From contig NZ_JPRF03000033.1 of the NCBI RefSeq assembly GCF_001188955.3, forward strand, positions 1 through 64,000: a stretch of 64,000 nucleotides of DNA. The letters run 5' to 3'. Below, piece after piece: positions 17,358 to 29,278 of this stretch. How positions within the stretch are numbered: the first letter of the stretch is position 1; each line of letters starts with the position of its first letter. The notes beneath the pieces are model-generated. The model had not been told where the DNA came from. It searched no databases and saw only the letters and a list, made by a program, of their open reading frames with translations. Origin of the DNA: Kitasatospora aureofaciens. Its GTDB lineage: Bacteria; Actinomycetota; Actinomycetes; Streptomycetales; Streptomycetaceae. The position numbers and the translations under genes are program-made.

Positions 17358-18245
17358 ATGCGACTGAGCACCGTGATCCTTCCCATCCACCGGTGGGGCG
17401 AGGGGCAGAAGATCTGGCGGCGGGCCGAGGACCTCGGCTTCCACGCCGCGTACACGTACGACCACCTGTCCTGGCGCAGCTTCCGGGACGAGCCGTGGTT
17501 CGGGTCCGTGCCGACCCTCACCGCCGCCGCCTGCGCCACCGAGCGGATCAGGCTGGGGACGCTGGTGACCTCGCCGAACTTCCGGCACCCGGTGACGCTG
17601 GCGAAGGAGCTGATCACGCTGGACGACGTGTCCGGCGGGCGGGTCACGCTGGGCATCGGGGCCGGCGGGACGGGCTTCGACGCGACGGCGACGGGGCAGC
17701 AGGCGTGGTCGCCGAAGGAGCGGGCGGACCGGTTCGGGGAGTTCCTGCCGCTGCTGGACGAGCTGCTGCGCAGTGACGCGACCACGCGCGAGGGCACGTA
17801 CTACTCGGCGGTCGAGGCGCGGAACGTCCCCGGCTGCGTGCAGACCCCGCGGGTGCCGTTCTACGTGGCCGCGACCGGGCCGCGCGGGCTGAGGCTGGCG
17901 GCGGAGTACGGGCAGGGCTGGGTGACGTACGGGGACCCGAAGGGGCCCGCGGACGTGCCGGTGGAGCAGGCGCCCGCGGTGATCGCCCAGCAGATCGCGA
18001 AGCTGACGGCGGCCTGCGAGGCGAAGGGCCGGGACGTGGCGACGCTGGAGAAGGTGCTGCTCCAGGGCTCGACGGCGGAGAAGCCGCTGCAGTCGGTGGA
18101 CGCCTTCGTGGACTGGGCCGGGACGTACCGGGAGCTGGGGATCACCGAGCTGGTGATCCACTGGCCGGTGCCGGACTCGATCTTCGAGAACGACCTCGCC
18201 GTCTTCGAGCAGATCGCCACCGAGGGTCTCGCCCAGCTGGGCTGA
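17358..18245 (+). CDS. LLM-class F420-dependent oxidoreductase
   Basis: 295 residues with the bacterial-luciferase-like TIM barrel. Typical elements are the N-terminal strand with WGEGQKIWRRAEDLGF, the ATERIRLGTLV segment, VTLAKELITLDDVSGGRVTLGIGAG in two conserved parts (about 78-102), and the C-terminal GITELVIHWP. The residues fit the F420-binding clade common in actinobacteria rather than FMN/bacterial luciferase, but the cofactor is inferred. ATG 17358 is preferred over the in-frame ATG 17346 because TATGGT (17345-17350) is a -10 that overlaps the earlier ATG and predicts a leaderless message. Substrate unknown. Confidence 0.85.
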   Translation: MRLSTVILPIHRWGEGQKIWRRAEDLGFHAAYTYDHLSWRSFRDEPWFGSVPTLTAAACATERIRLGTLVTSPNFRHPVTLAKELITLDDVSGGRVTLGIGAGGTGFDATATGQQAWSPKERADRFGEFLPLLDELLRSDATTREGTYYSAVEARNVPGCVQTPRVPFYVAATGPRGLRLAAEYGQGWVTYGDPKGPADVPVEQAPAVIAQQIAKLTAACEAKGRDVATLEKVLLQGSTAEKPLQSVDAFVDWAGTYRELGITELVIHWPVPDSIFENDLAVFEQIATEGLAQLG

Positions 18246-18263
18246 GCCCGGCCGGGCCGGGCG

Positions 18264-18485
18264 TCACGGGTGCGGGCGGGTGCGCTGGGCAGGGAGGGCG
18301 GGGACCGGGTCCGGGGTGCGGCGGGCGAGCTCGGCGAGGGTGTGGAAGAGGACCTCGCCGAGCAGGACCGGCTCCCGGGAGACGGTCGGTGAGATCGGGG
18401 CGTCCATGGCCCGGGGATCCGGGACCCGGGGATCCGGGGACGGGAGGGTCGGGGGCGGCTCGTCACGGCACTGGCGAGTGGGCAT
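18264..18485 (-). CDS. Small Pro-rich protein of unknown function
   Basis: 73 residues starting MPTRQCRDEPPP, with AGGAAGA seven bases before the ATG. The first half is Pro/Arg/Asp-rich and carries a short internal repeat (two copies of a 15-base CCCGGGGATCCGGGA unit near 18411-18440). The second half, PVLLGEVLFHTLAELARR, could form an amphipathic helix. No known family is recognised. The ribosome site and hydrophobic periodicity favour a real gene, but the overlap with other open frames in GC-rich DNA makes this uncertain. Confidence 0.4.
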   Translation of the reverse strand: MPTRQCRDEPPPTLPSPDPRVPDPRAMDAPISPTVSREPVLLGEVLFHTLAELARRTPDPVPALPAQRTRPHP

Positions 18486-18678
18486 GGCTCTTCCTGCCGA
18501 CGGGGTGACCGGGAGGAGTCCTGCCCGCCGGGCCCGCAGCGACACCCCGGACGGGGACGGATCGGCCGGAAACGGCGCGCGAAGGGCCGGAACCCGTCCG
18601 TACGGTCATCACTGCTGCCCCGACCGGGGCGCCGCACGGGTGTTCAGCCGCGCGGCGGCGATGGGCGAAGATGGACCG

Positions 18679-19509
18679 GTGACCGAAGCCCGCACCGCCC
18701 CCCGCCTCATCGCCACCGACCTGGACGGCACCCTGCTGTGCTCCGGCGGTACCGTCAGCGACCGCACCGCCGCGGCCCTGGCGGCGGCCCAGGCGGCCGG
18801 GGTGCAGGTGGTGTTCGTGACCGGGCGGCCGCCGCGCTGGATGCAGCAGCTGAGCCCGCACATCGGCGGCCACGGGGTGGCGATCTGCTCCAACGGCGGC
18901 GCGATCGTGGACGTGCGGCGCGGCGGCGAGCTGATCGAGTGCTTCCCGATGCCGGCCGAGACCTCGCTGGCCGTGGTGGAGGCGCTGCGGGCCGAGCTGC
19001 CCGGCACCACGTTCGCCTTCGAGTACGCGGACGGCTGGGCCCGCGAGCCCGAGTACGAGGTGCTGATGTGGGGCGACGCGGAGGTCCGGGCGGTCGGCCC
19101 GGCCGAGCGGCTGCTGGCGGACGGCGGACCGGTGCGCGGCCTGTTCAAGCTGCTCGCCAAGCACCCGGACCTCGACCCGGACACCTTCCTCACCGAGGCC
19201 AGGACGGCGGCCGGGCACCTGGCCGAGATCACCCGCTCCTCGCCGATCTCGCTGCTGGAGATCAGCGCGCCCGGCGTCACCAAGGCCAGCACGCTGGCCC
19301 GTTGGTGCGCCGAGCACGGGATCGACCGCAGCGAGGTGGTGGCCTTCGGTGACATGCCGAACGACCTGGAGATGCTGGCCTGGGCGGGCACCTCGTACGC
19401 CGTCGCCAACGCCCACCCCCAGGTGCTGGCGTCGGTGGCGCAGCACACGGTGAGCAACGAGGACGACGGCGTCGCGGCGGTGGTGGAGGAGCTCCTCCGG
19501 CTGCTCTAG
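18679..19509 (+). CDS. HAD-superfamily (Cof-type) phosphatase
   Basis: 276 residues from GTG 18679. Motif I DLDGTLL is at about 14-20, the motif II Thr in VTGRPP (about 52), the motif III Lys in GVTKASTLA (about 193), and motif IV in FGDMPND (about 218), with a C2B cap between. Substrate class is sugar phosphates or related metabolites; no specificity can be read. It shares its motifs and length with the serS-linked phosphatase at 9867-10700, so the two are paralogues. An in-frame ATG at 18661 would add six residues and cannot be excluded. It is convergent with the histidine kinase gene at 63 bases. Confidence 0.85.
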   Translation: MTEARTAPRLIATDLDGTLLCSGGTVSDRTAAALAAAQAAGVQVVFVTGRPPRWMQQLSPHIGGHGVAICSNGGAIVDVRRGGELIECFPMPAETSLAVVEALRAELPGTTFAFEYADGWAREPEYEVLMWGDAEVRAVGPAERLLADGGPVRGLFKLLAKHPDLDPDTFLTEARTAAGHLAEITRSSPISLLEISAPGVTKASTLARWCAEHGIDRSEVVAFGDMPNDLEMLAWAGTSYAVANAHPQVLASVAQHTVSNEDDGVAAVVEELLRLL

Positions 19510-19572
19510 GGGGACGTCCTCCCTCGTTCGGCTTTCACCCGTCGGTGCGGGACCGCCTGCGGCCGGGCCCGC

Positions 19573-21390
<1,818 letters not shown>

Positions 21391-21428
21391 CTAGTTTGTA
21401 CGGTTTTCAGCAGAAGGGCGGCGCAGCG

Positions 21429-24400
21429 TCACGCGCCCACCGGTTCCAGCAGGCCGTCCGCCTCCCGCTCCCGCCGCCACATCGCGTGCAGCCGGCCGTC
21501 CGGTTCGGCCACCAGCTCCGACCAGCGGCCGCGCTCGGCGACCCGCCCGCCGTCCAGCACCAGCACCTCGTCCACGGTGCCGTCGTCCAGCCCGGCCAGC
21601 CGGTGGGTGATCAGCACGGTGGTACGGCCCGCGGTCGCGGTCAGCAGGTCGGCGGTGAGCGCGTCGGCGGTGGGCAGGTCGAGGTGCTCGGCGGGCTCGT
21701 CCAGGACCAGGACGGGGAAGTCGGCGAGCAGCGCCCGGGCGAGGGCGAGGCGCTGGCGCTGGCCGCCGGAGAGGCGGGCGCCGTGCTCGCCGACCATGGT
21801 GTCCAGGCCCTCCGGCAGGGTGTCCGTCCAGTCCAGCAGCCGGGCGGCGGCGAGCGCGGCGCGCAGCTCGTCCTCGTCGGCGCCCGGTCGGGCGAGCCGC
21901 AGGTTCTCCCGCAGCGAGCTGTCGAAGACGTGGGCGTCCTGGGCGCAGAGGCCGATCACCCGGCGGACGTCCTCGCCCGCGAGCGCGCGGCTGTCCACAG
22001 CCTGTGGACGACCGGCGGCGAAGGTGACCGATCCGGCAACGGGCTCCAGGAAGCGCAGCAGCGCCTGGGCGAGCGTGGTCTTGCCGGAGCCGGAGGGGCC
22101 GACCACGGCGATCCGGCGGCCGGGCGCGAGGTCGAGGTCGAGGCCGGCCAGCGCGTCCTCGCTCTGCCCGGGGTGCCGTACGGTCAGCCCGCGCACCGCG
22201 ACGGGCAGCGGCTGCTCGGGCAGCGCGAGCGGCTCGGCGGTGTCCGTGACGGGCTCCGGGGCCCGGAGCACCTCGTCCAGCCGGGCCCGGGCGGCGCGAC
22301 TGCGCTGGCGGGCCCGGACGGCGAGCGGCATCCCGGTGACGGCCTCGAAGGCGGCCAGCGGGGTCAGCACCACGACGGCCAGGCAGACCGGCGCGAGCGA
22401 ACCGCCGCGCACCCCCTGGATGCCGACGGCCGCCGCGCCCACCACCGTCAGCCCGGTGAGCAGCGCGATCAGGCCGGTGCCGAGCGCGGTGGTGGCGGCC
22501 GAGCGGGCGGCGAGCCCGGTCAGCGCGGCGTCGGCGGTGCGGACGGCGGCCAGCCGGCGGGGCAGCGCCCCGGCCACGGTGAGCTCGGCGGTGCCGGTGA
22601 AGGCGTCCACCACCGAGGTGGCCAGCTGCCCGCGGGCGGGGGCCTGGCGGCGCTCGGCGCCGGCCGACCAGCGGGCGGCCAGTGCGGGTACCAGCGCCCC
22701 GGCCAGCAGCAGTCCGAGGCCGAGCACCAGTCCGGCGGCGGGCAGGAAGGCGCCCATCGCGACCGTCGAGGCCAGCGAGACCACCGCGGCGACGGCGGCG
22801 GGCAGCCGCCAGCGCAGGTGGTGGTCCTGGATCGCGTCGACGTCGGCGACCAGCCGGGAGAGCAGGTCACCGCGCCGGAAGGCGGGCAGTCCGGCCGGGG
22901 CGAGCGCGGTCAGCCGGCGGTGGACGGCGGCCCGCAGGGTGCCGAGGGTGCGCAGCACGGCGTCGTGGGAGACCAGCCGTTCGGCGTAGCGGAACACGCT
23001 GCGGCCGATGCCGAAGGCCCGTACGGAGGTGACGGCCATCATCAGGTAGAGCACCGGAGGCATCTGGGAGGCCCGGGAGATGAGGTAGCCGGAGGTGGCC
23101 GTCAGGGCGACGGCACTGCCGAGGGCGAGCGCGCCGAGCAGGACGGACAGGGCCATCCGGGGGGCGGCGGGCTCGGCCTCGGGCTCCTCGGGCGCGGCCG
23201 GGGCGGGGGTCGGCCTCCCGCTGTGGGCCAGGGGGGAGACGGCAGTGACTCGCCCGCTCGCCGGGGCCTCGACGGCGGCGGGCCCGGCCAGGTGGACCCG
23301 CTGGTCCGCGACGGCCAGCAGGGCGGGCCGGTGGGCGACCACCAGCACCGTGCGCGCCGGGTCCTCGGCGAGGGTGCGGACGGCGTCCACGACGGCGGCC
23401 TCGGAGGCGCCGTCCAGGTTGGCGGTGGGTTCGTCGAGCAGCACCAGCGGCCGGTCGTCGGCGAGCAGGGCCCGGGCGAGCGCGAGGCGCTGGCGCTGTC
23501 CGGCGGAGAGTCCGGCGCCGTCCTCCCCCAGCTCGGCGTCCAGGTCTGTGACGAAGTCGAGCGCGTGGGCGGCCCGCAGCGCCGTCCACAGCTGCTCGTC
23601 CGGGGCCCCGGGCCGGTAGAGCCGCAGGTTGTCGGCGACCGTTCCGGCGAACAGGTGCGGGTGCTGGGGCACCCAGGCGATCTGGCGCCGCCAGCTGCCG
23701 GGTTCCAGCTCGGCCAGGTCGTGGGTGCGCCCGTCGGCGGCGGTGATCCGGACGGTGCCGGACTCGGGGGCGGTGAGGCCGAGCAGGACGGCCAGCAGGG
23801 TGGACTTGCCGGCGCCGCTGGGGCCGGTGAGGGCGGTGCTGGAGCCCGGGTGCAGGGTCAGCGCGGCGCCGTCCAGCGCGGGCAGGGCGCGGCCGGGGTG
23901 CCGTACGGTCAGGCCCTCGGCGGTGATCACGGCGCCGGTGAGGTCTGGGGCCGGCACCGTTCCGGCGGCCGGCAGGGGCGTCTCCAGTACCCGGAAGATC
24001 TCGTCGGCGGCCGTGAGCCCCTCGACGCTGGAGTGGTAGAGCGCGCCGACCTGGCGGATCGGGAAGTACACCTCGGGGGCGAGGATCAGGATCAGCAGCC
24101 CGGTCTCCAGGTCGAGCGAGCCGTCCACCAGCCGGAAGCCGATGGTGACCGCGACCAGCGCGACGGACACGGTGGAGAGCAGCTCCAGCGCGAAGGAGGA
24201 GATGAAGGCGATCCGCAGGGTGCGCAGGGTGGCCCGGCGGTAGTCGGCGGTGATCCGGGCGATGGTGGCGGCCTGGCTGCGGGCCCGGTTGAAGACCTTG
24301 AGGGTGGGCAGGCCCGCGACCACGTCGAGGAAGTGGTGGGAGAGCCGGGCCAGGGTGTTCCACTGCCGGTCCATCCGGGACCGGGTGGCCATCCCGATCA

Positions 24401-24929
24401 GCACCATGAACAGCGGGATCAGCGGCAGCGTCCCGGCGATGACCGCGGCCGAGGTGAGGTCGGCGCCGACGATCCGCAGCAGCACGATCACCGGGACGAC
24501 CACGGCCAGGGCGAGCTGCGGCAGGTAGCGGGCGAAGTAGTCGTCCAGGGCGTCGATGCCCCGGGTGGCGAGGGTGGTGAGTTCGCCGGTGCGCCGGCCC
24601 GCCAGGTAGGACGGGCCGAGCGCGGTAGCGTGGTCGAGCAGCCGGCGGCGCAGGGTGGACTTCACCCGGGCGACGGACCGGTGCGCGGTGAGTTCGGTGA
24701 GCCAGCCGACCATCCCGCGGCCGACGGCGGTAAGGGCCAGCAGCGCCAGTGGGGTGGTCAGTTCGCCGAGGCCGGCGCCGCGCTGGAAGGCGCGGACCAC
24801 GATCTCGGCGATCAGGCTCGCCTGGGCGACGACCAGGGCCGCGCCCGCCCCGCCGAGGATCACGGATCCGGCGAGGAAGGGACGGGTGGTGCGGGCGTAC
24901 CCGAGGAGTCGGGGGTCGACCGGCTTCAC
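21429..24929 (-). CDS. cydDC: Fused CydD-CydC ABC exporter for cytochrome bd assembly
   Basis: 1166 residues, two complete ABC half-transporters in one chain. The CydD-like half (1 to about 565) has six helices, Walker A GPSGAGKST, signature LSAGQRQRLALARALL and Walker B LVLLDEPTANLD. An Ala/Pro-rich linker follows. The CydC-like half has six helices, Walker A GPSGSGKTT, LSGGQRQRLALARALL and LVLDEPAEHLD. The complex exports thiols or haem and is needed for cytochrome bd assembly. Fusion of the two subunits is usual in streptomycetes. GTG 24929 lies 4 bases after the cydB stop, so the gene is coupled to cydAB and falls under the same Rex-type control. Confidence 0.95.
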   Translation of the reverse strand: MKPVDPRLLGYARTTRPFLAGSVILGGAGAALVVAQASLIAEIVVRAFQRGAGLGELTTPLALLALTAVGRGMVGWLTELTAHRSVARVKSTLRRRLLDHATALGPSYLAGRRTGELTTLATRGIDALDDYFARYLPQLALAVVVPVIVLLRIVGADLTSAAVIAGTLPLIPLFMVLIGMATRSRMDRQWNTLARLSHHFLDVVAGLPTLKVFNRARSQAATIARITADYRRATLRTLRIAFISSFALELLSTVSVALVAVTIGFRLVDGSLDLETGLLILILAPEVYFPIRQVGALYHSSVEGLTAADEIFRVLETPLPAAGTVPAPDLTGAVITAEGLTVRHPGRALPALDGAALTLHPGSSTALTGPSGAGKSTLLAVLLGLTAPESGTVRITAADGRTHDLAELEPGSWRRQIAWVPQHPHLFAGTVADNLRLYRPGAPDEQLWTALRAAHALDFVTDLDAELGEDGAGLSAGQRQRLALARALLADDRPLVLLDEPTANLDGASEAAVVDAVRTLAEDPARTVLVVAHRPALLAVADQRVHLAGPAAVEAPASGRVTAVSPLAHSGRPTPAPAAPEEPEAEPAAPRMALSVLLGALALGSAVALTATSGYLISRASQMPPVLYLMMAVTSVRAFGIGRSVFRYAERLVSHDAVLRTLGTLRAAVHRRLTALAPAGLPAFRRGDLLSRLVADVDAIQDHHLRWRLPAAVAAVVSLASTVAMGAFLPAAGLVLGLGLLLAGALVPALAARWSAGAERRQAPARGQLATSVVDAFTGTAELTVAGALPRRLAAVRTADAALTGLAARSAATTALGTGLIALLTGLTVVGAAAVGIQGVRGGSLAPVCLAVVVLTPLAAFEAVTGMPLAVRARQRSRAARARLDEVLRAPEPVTDTAEPLALPEQPLPVAVRGLTVRHPGQSEDALAGLDLDLAPGRRIAVVGPSGSGKTTLAQALLRFLEPVAGSVTFAAGRPQAVDSRALAGEDVRRVIGLCAQDAHVFDSSLRENLRLARPGADEDELRAALAAARLLDWTDTLPEGLDTMVGEHGARLSGGQRQRLALARALLADFPVLVLDEPAEHLDLPTADALTADLLTATAGRTTVLITHRLAGLDDGTVDEVLVLDGGRVAERGRWSELVAEPDGRLHAMWRREREADGLLEPVGA

Positions 24930-24933
24930 GGCG

Positions 24934-25998
<1,065 letters not shown>

Positions 25999-26035
25999 GA
26001 CCCTGGGTCTCCTATCTGTGGGTCAGTTCCGCGGA

Positions 26036-27580
26036 TCAGTACGCGAAGGCGAGCGGCTTGTCGGCGTCCTCGTCCGCGGACGGGCCGCGCAGCGACGGGT
26101 CCTGCGCCGGGGGCTGCTCGGTCACCACCGGACCGGCCTTGGCGTACTTGACCAGCAGCCGGACCTCGACGACGGCGAGGATCGCGTACAGCGTGGTGAA
26201 GGTGGCCAGGGCGCCGATCTGGGTGCCGACACCGACGTTGGGCGACACCGCGCCGGCGGTGGTCATCAGGCCGAAGACGGCCCAGGGCTGGCGACCCATC
26301 TCGGTGAAGATCCAGCCGAAGCTGTTGGCGATCAGCGGGAAGCCCATGGTCAGGATGCCGATCCGCCAGCTCCACTTGGTGAGCAGCGGGCTCAGCTCCC
26401 GCTTCGGGGTGAGCATCAGCCGGGGCACCTCGGTGTCACCGGTGCGGAACTCGGGGCGCAGCAGGAACTTCCTGCGGGTGGTCCAGAGGCCGATCAGGCC
26501 GGCCACGAAGGAGGTCATCCCGAAGCCGATCATGAACCGGAAGCCCCAGTAGGTCACGAAGACGTTCGGGATGTAGTCCTTGGGGTTGCCGCCGTGGGCG
26601 GCGGCCTCGGCGGCGGCGGTGTCGTTGATGCCGGGAACGGACGAGCTGAAGTCGCTGTGGGCGAGGAAGGACAGCACCCCGGGGACCTCCAGCGCGACCG
26701 AGTTGTGGCCCTTGCCGACGTCGCCGACCGCGAAGACCGAGAACGGCGCGGGCGACTGGGTGTCCCACAGCGCTTCGGCGGCGGCCATCTTCATCGGCTG
26801 CTGCTCGAACATGACCTTGCCGAGGGTGTCGCCGCTGAGCGCGGTGCCGGCGCCGAAGACGACGGCGAGCACCAGGCCGAGCCGCAGCGAGGTGCGCATC
26901 ACGGCGGTCCTCTTCGGGTCGGCGTCCTCCGGGCGGCGCTTGGCCTTCCAGAGGTGGAAGGAGGCGATACCGACCATGAAGGCGGCGCCGGTGAGGAAGG
27001 CGGCGGTCAGGGTGTGGAAGACCACGGTGAGCGTGGTGTCCTGGAACAGCACCTTGGTGATGTCGGTGAGCCGCGCCTTCTCGGTGGCCTTGTCGATCGC
27101 GTAGCCGGCCGGGTGCTGCATCCAGGAGTTGGCGGCCAGGATGAAGTAGGAGGAGAGCACGGTGCCCAGCGAGACCATCCAGATGCAGGCGCAGTGGATC
27201 TTCTTCGGCAGCTTGTCCCAGCCGAAGATCCACAGGCCGATGAAGGTGGACTCGAAGAAGAAGGCGATCAGCGCCTCCATCGCGAGCGGGGCGCCGAAGA
27301 CGTCACCGACGAAGCGGGAGTAGTCGGACCAGTTCATGCCGAACTGGAACTCCTGCACGATGCCGGTGACGACGCCCATCGCGATGTTGATGAGGAAGAG
27401 CTTTCCCCAGAACTTGGTCGCGTGGAAGTACTTCTCCTTGTTCGTGCGCACCCAGGCGGTCTCCAGCCCGGCCACGATCGCGGCCAGGCTGATGGTGAGC
27501 GGTACGAAGAGGAAGTGGTACACGGTGGTGATGCCGAATTGCCATCGCGCGATCGTCTCGTGAGCGATTGCCAGTTCCAC
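26036..27580 (-). CDS. cydA: Cytochrome bd oxidase subunit I
   Basis: 514 residues with about nine membrane helices. The N-terminal RWQFGITTVYHFLFVPLTI contains the haem b595 ligand His, and later helices carry the GWIFTEMGRQPW segment that follows the quinol-binding loop. A short Q-loop matches actinobacterial forms. The GTG start at 27580 is chosen because GGAGAGAGGG lies just upstream and the product begins with the standard VELAIAHETIARWQF; upstream in-frame codons run through the operator region. The enzyme reduces oxygen with high affinity and needs no copper, which complements the copper-dependent oxidase that the 2-7 kb genes support. Expression is probably Rex-controlled. Confidence 0.97.
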   Translation of the reverse strand: MELAIAHETIARWQFGITTVYHFLFVPLTISLAAIVAGLETAWVRTNKEKYFHATKFWGKLFLINIAMGVVTGIVQEFQFGMNWSDYSRFVGDVFGAPLAMEALIAFFFESTFIGLWIFGWDKLPKKIHCACIWMVSLGTVLSSYFILAANSWMQHPAGYAIDKATEKARLTDITKVLFQDTTLTVVFHTLTAAFLTGAAFMVGIASFHLWKAKRRPEDADPKRTAVMRTSLRLGLVLAVVFGAGTALSGDTLGKVMFEQQPMKMAAAEALWDTQSPAPFSVFAVGDVGKGHNSVALEVPGVLSFLAHSDFSSSVPGINDTAAAEAAAHGGNPKDYIPNVFVTYWGFRFMIGFGMTSFVAGLIGLWTTRRKFLLRPEFRTGDTEVPRLMLTPKRELSPLLTKWSWRIGILTMGFPLIANSFGWIFTEMGRQPWAVFGLMTTAGAVSPNVGVGTQIGALATFTTLYAILAVVEVRLLVKYAKAGPVVTEQPPAQDPSLRGPSADEDADKPLAFAY

Positions 27581-27675
27581 GTCGCCCTCTCTCCGCCGGC
27601 CCTGCTCCCAGGGGTGTTTCGGACAAACTCCATCTCGGGTCGAGCACCGTCGCCGAACCATGCGGGCTTGTCCGC

Positions 27676-27699
27676 TTGTGAACGTGAACACGTTCACAA
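27676..27699 (-). promoter_or_regulatory. Rex-type operator upstream of cydA, with an extra half-site
   Basis: Perfect 11-base arms TTGTGAACGTG and CACGTTCACAA surround AA; the pairing extends to 12 bases with the flanking C and G. The 18-base stretch 27682-27699 (ACGTGAACACGTTCACAA) matches the Streptomyces Rex consensus TTGTGAACGCGTTCACAA at 15 of 18 positions. A third half-site, TTGTGAAC, lies at 27676-27683. On the minus strand a possible -10 (TACTGT) lies just upstream. Rex releases DNA when NADH/NAD rises, which derepresses cyd genes at low oxygen; the cyd operon is a known Rex target in S. coelicolor. Confidence 0.85.
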
Positions 27700-27865
27700 G
27701 CACAGTATCCACCATCCTTACGGGGGAACCACAGGTGGGGTGGCATTGACAGCGGGTGGCAGGGCGTGACGGTGCGCACAGTTTGCGGACCGGCCGCGGG
27801 GCGTGGCAACGAACGACCCCGCCGCACGGGGCCCCGCTCTTGTCCGAACCGGCGCTTGACAGCCG

Positions 27866-27897
27866 CACGCCCCGCTCGCTTCGGCGAGCGGGGCGTG
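27866..27897 (-). terminator. Strong UUCG-loop terminator
   Basis: CACGCCCCGCTCGC (27866-27879) and GCGAGCGGGGCGTG (27884-27897) form a perfect 14-base stem closed by a TTCG tetraloop. It lies 13 bases after the stop of the EF-hand gene on the minus strand and separates it from the cyd promoter region. 27581-27865 otherwise holds only the cyd control region and no gene that I can support. Confidence 0.9.
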
Positions 27898-27910
27898 GTA
27901 GCGCCCGTGG

Positions 27911-29278
27911 TTACGGGCGGCCGAGCAGCTGCGCCCCCGAGGTGGAGTCGGCGCGGGCGGTGAAGAACTCGGTGAAGCCGCGCAGGAACTCCTCCACCGT
28001 GATCCGCCCGTCCCCGTCCACGTCCAACTGGCGGAAACCGTGCGACAGCTCGGCCGGGTGGACGCGCGGGCCGCCGAACACCGCGCGGTACTCGTCGAAC
28101 TCCAGGAAGCCGCTGCCGTCGGTGTCGGCCGCCACGAACACCGCCCGCAGCGCGGGCAGCAGGCCCTGCTCCAGGTACGCCTCGTCCCGGTCGAGGCCCG
28201 CCAGGGTGGCCGCCGTGAACTCCTCCCGGCTCACCTTCCCGTCCCCGTTGGCGTCCATCGCCGTGCGCAGCTGCTCCCACCAGCCGTCGAAGGCCCGGTA
28301 CACCCGGGCCTCGGCCGCCTCGTCCAACTCCAGCTGCCAGCACACGTTGTGGGCCATCGCCCGCAGGTCGTGCACGGTGATGAAACCGTCCCCGGTCTGG
28401 TCCAGCACCTCCCGGAAGAACCGGTCCACCCGGGAGCCGCGGGCGTCCCCCCGCCCCGGGTGCAGCCGGCGCGGCGGCCGCTGCCGCTCGTCCGGAGAGC
28501 GGTAGCGCACCCGCTCCGGGAGGAGCGGGACGACGGCCCCGGCACCCCGGTGCAGCACCGCCGACAGCAGCGCCCCGCGCCGGGTCCGGACCAGCCCGAA
28601 CCGCTCCCGCACCACCGGCGGCAGGTCCGCCACCGTCAGCTCCCGGATCACCCGGGCCACGGCCACCCGGACGACCCGCCAGCCGGCGTCCCCGAGGAAC
28701 CGGAGCCGTCGGGGGCGGGGCGCCTCGCGCAGGATGTCGTCGAGCAGGTAGCGGGCCGACTCGGTGAACTCCAGCTTCTCCCGGGCGTACCGGCCGAAGT
28801 AGCCGGGCAACTCGGCGGCCGTCTTCGGGAGTTCCTCCTCCGGCAGCTCGAAGGAGGTGATCACCTCCCTGAACTCCTGGTACGAAAGCTCCAGTTGAGC
28901 GCTGTCGTACGGCTCGCCGCCGAGCCGCCGCATCGCCTCCACGCACTCGAACAGCGTCAGCAGCACCCACACCCTGGTCGCCGCGTCCCGCGCGTCGTAC
29001 GGACGGCCGTCCGGCATCGTCCCGCGGATCCGCTTGTGCGCCCGGTTCAGCCGCTCGACCTCCCGGCGCAGGGCGTCCGCGTCCTGGTAGAACAGCCGTC
29101 GCCCGCTCCCCAGGGTGTGCTCGATCCGCCGCCAGGGGTGCGCCCGGTAGGTGGAGTGCTCCTGCATCCCGGCCGCCACCACCGGGTCCGCGGCCTGCAG
29201 CACCAGGAGCCGCCAGGCGACGAGGGCGACCCGCCACTCGGACAGGTCGCGCTTGAAGGAGACGGCCCGGTCAGGCAC
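27911..29278 (-). CDS. DUF2236/MpaB-like protein fused to four EF-hands
   Basis: 455 residues. Residues about 30-270 resemble the DUF2236 (MpaB/latex-oxygenase) haem domain: RRIEHTLGSGRR, then RAHKRIRG(T)MPDGRPYDA and WVLLTLFECVEA. The C-terminal 170 residues hold four EF-hand loops, DQTGDGFITVHD, DANGDGKVSREE, DTDGSGFLEFDE and DVDGDGRITVEE, each with the expected Asp/Asn, Gly and Glu calcium ligands, so calcium binding is very likely. In the family a His usually follows WV in the WVH motif; here it is Leu, so the haem chemistry may be altered or lost. The GTG start overlaps the Uma2 stop by 8 bases. A calcium-controlled enzyme or sensor is the inference. Confidence 0.75.
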   Translation of the reverse strand: MPDRAVSFKRDLSEWRVALVAWRLLVLQAADPVVAAGMQEHSTYRAHPWRRIEHTLGSGRRLFYQDADALRREVERLNRAHKRIRGTMPDGRPYDARDAATRVWVLLTLFECVEAMRRLGGEPYDSAQLELSYQEFREVITSFELPEEELPKTAAELPGYFGRYAREKLEFTESARYLLDDILREAPRPRRLRFLGDAGWRVVRVAVARVIRELTVADLPPVVRERFGLVRTRRGALLSAVLHRGAGAVVPLLPERVRYRSPDERQRPPRRLHPGRGDARGSRVDRFFREVLDQTGDGFITVHDLRAMAHNVCWQLELDEAAEARVYRAFDGWWEQLRTAMDANGDGKVSREEFTAATLAGLDRDEAYLEQGLLPALRAVFVAADTDGSGFLEFDEYRAVFGGPRVHPAELSHGFRQLDVDGDGRITVEEFLRGFTEFFTARADSTSGAQLLGRP

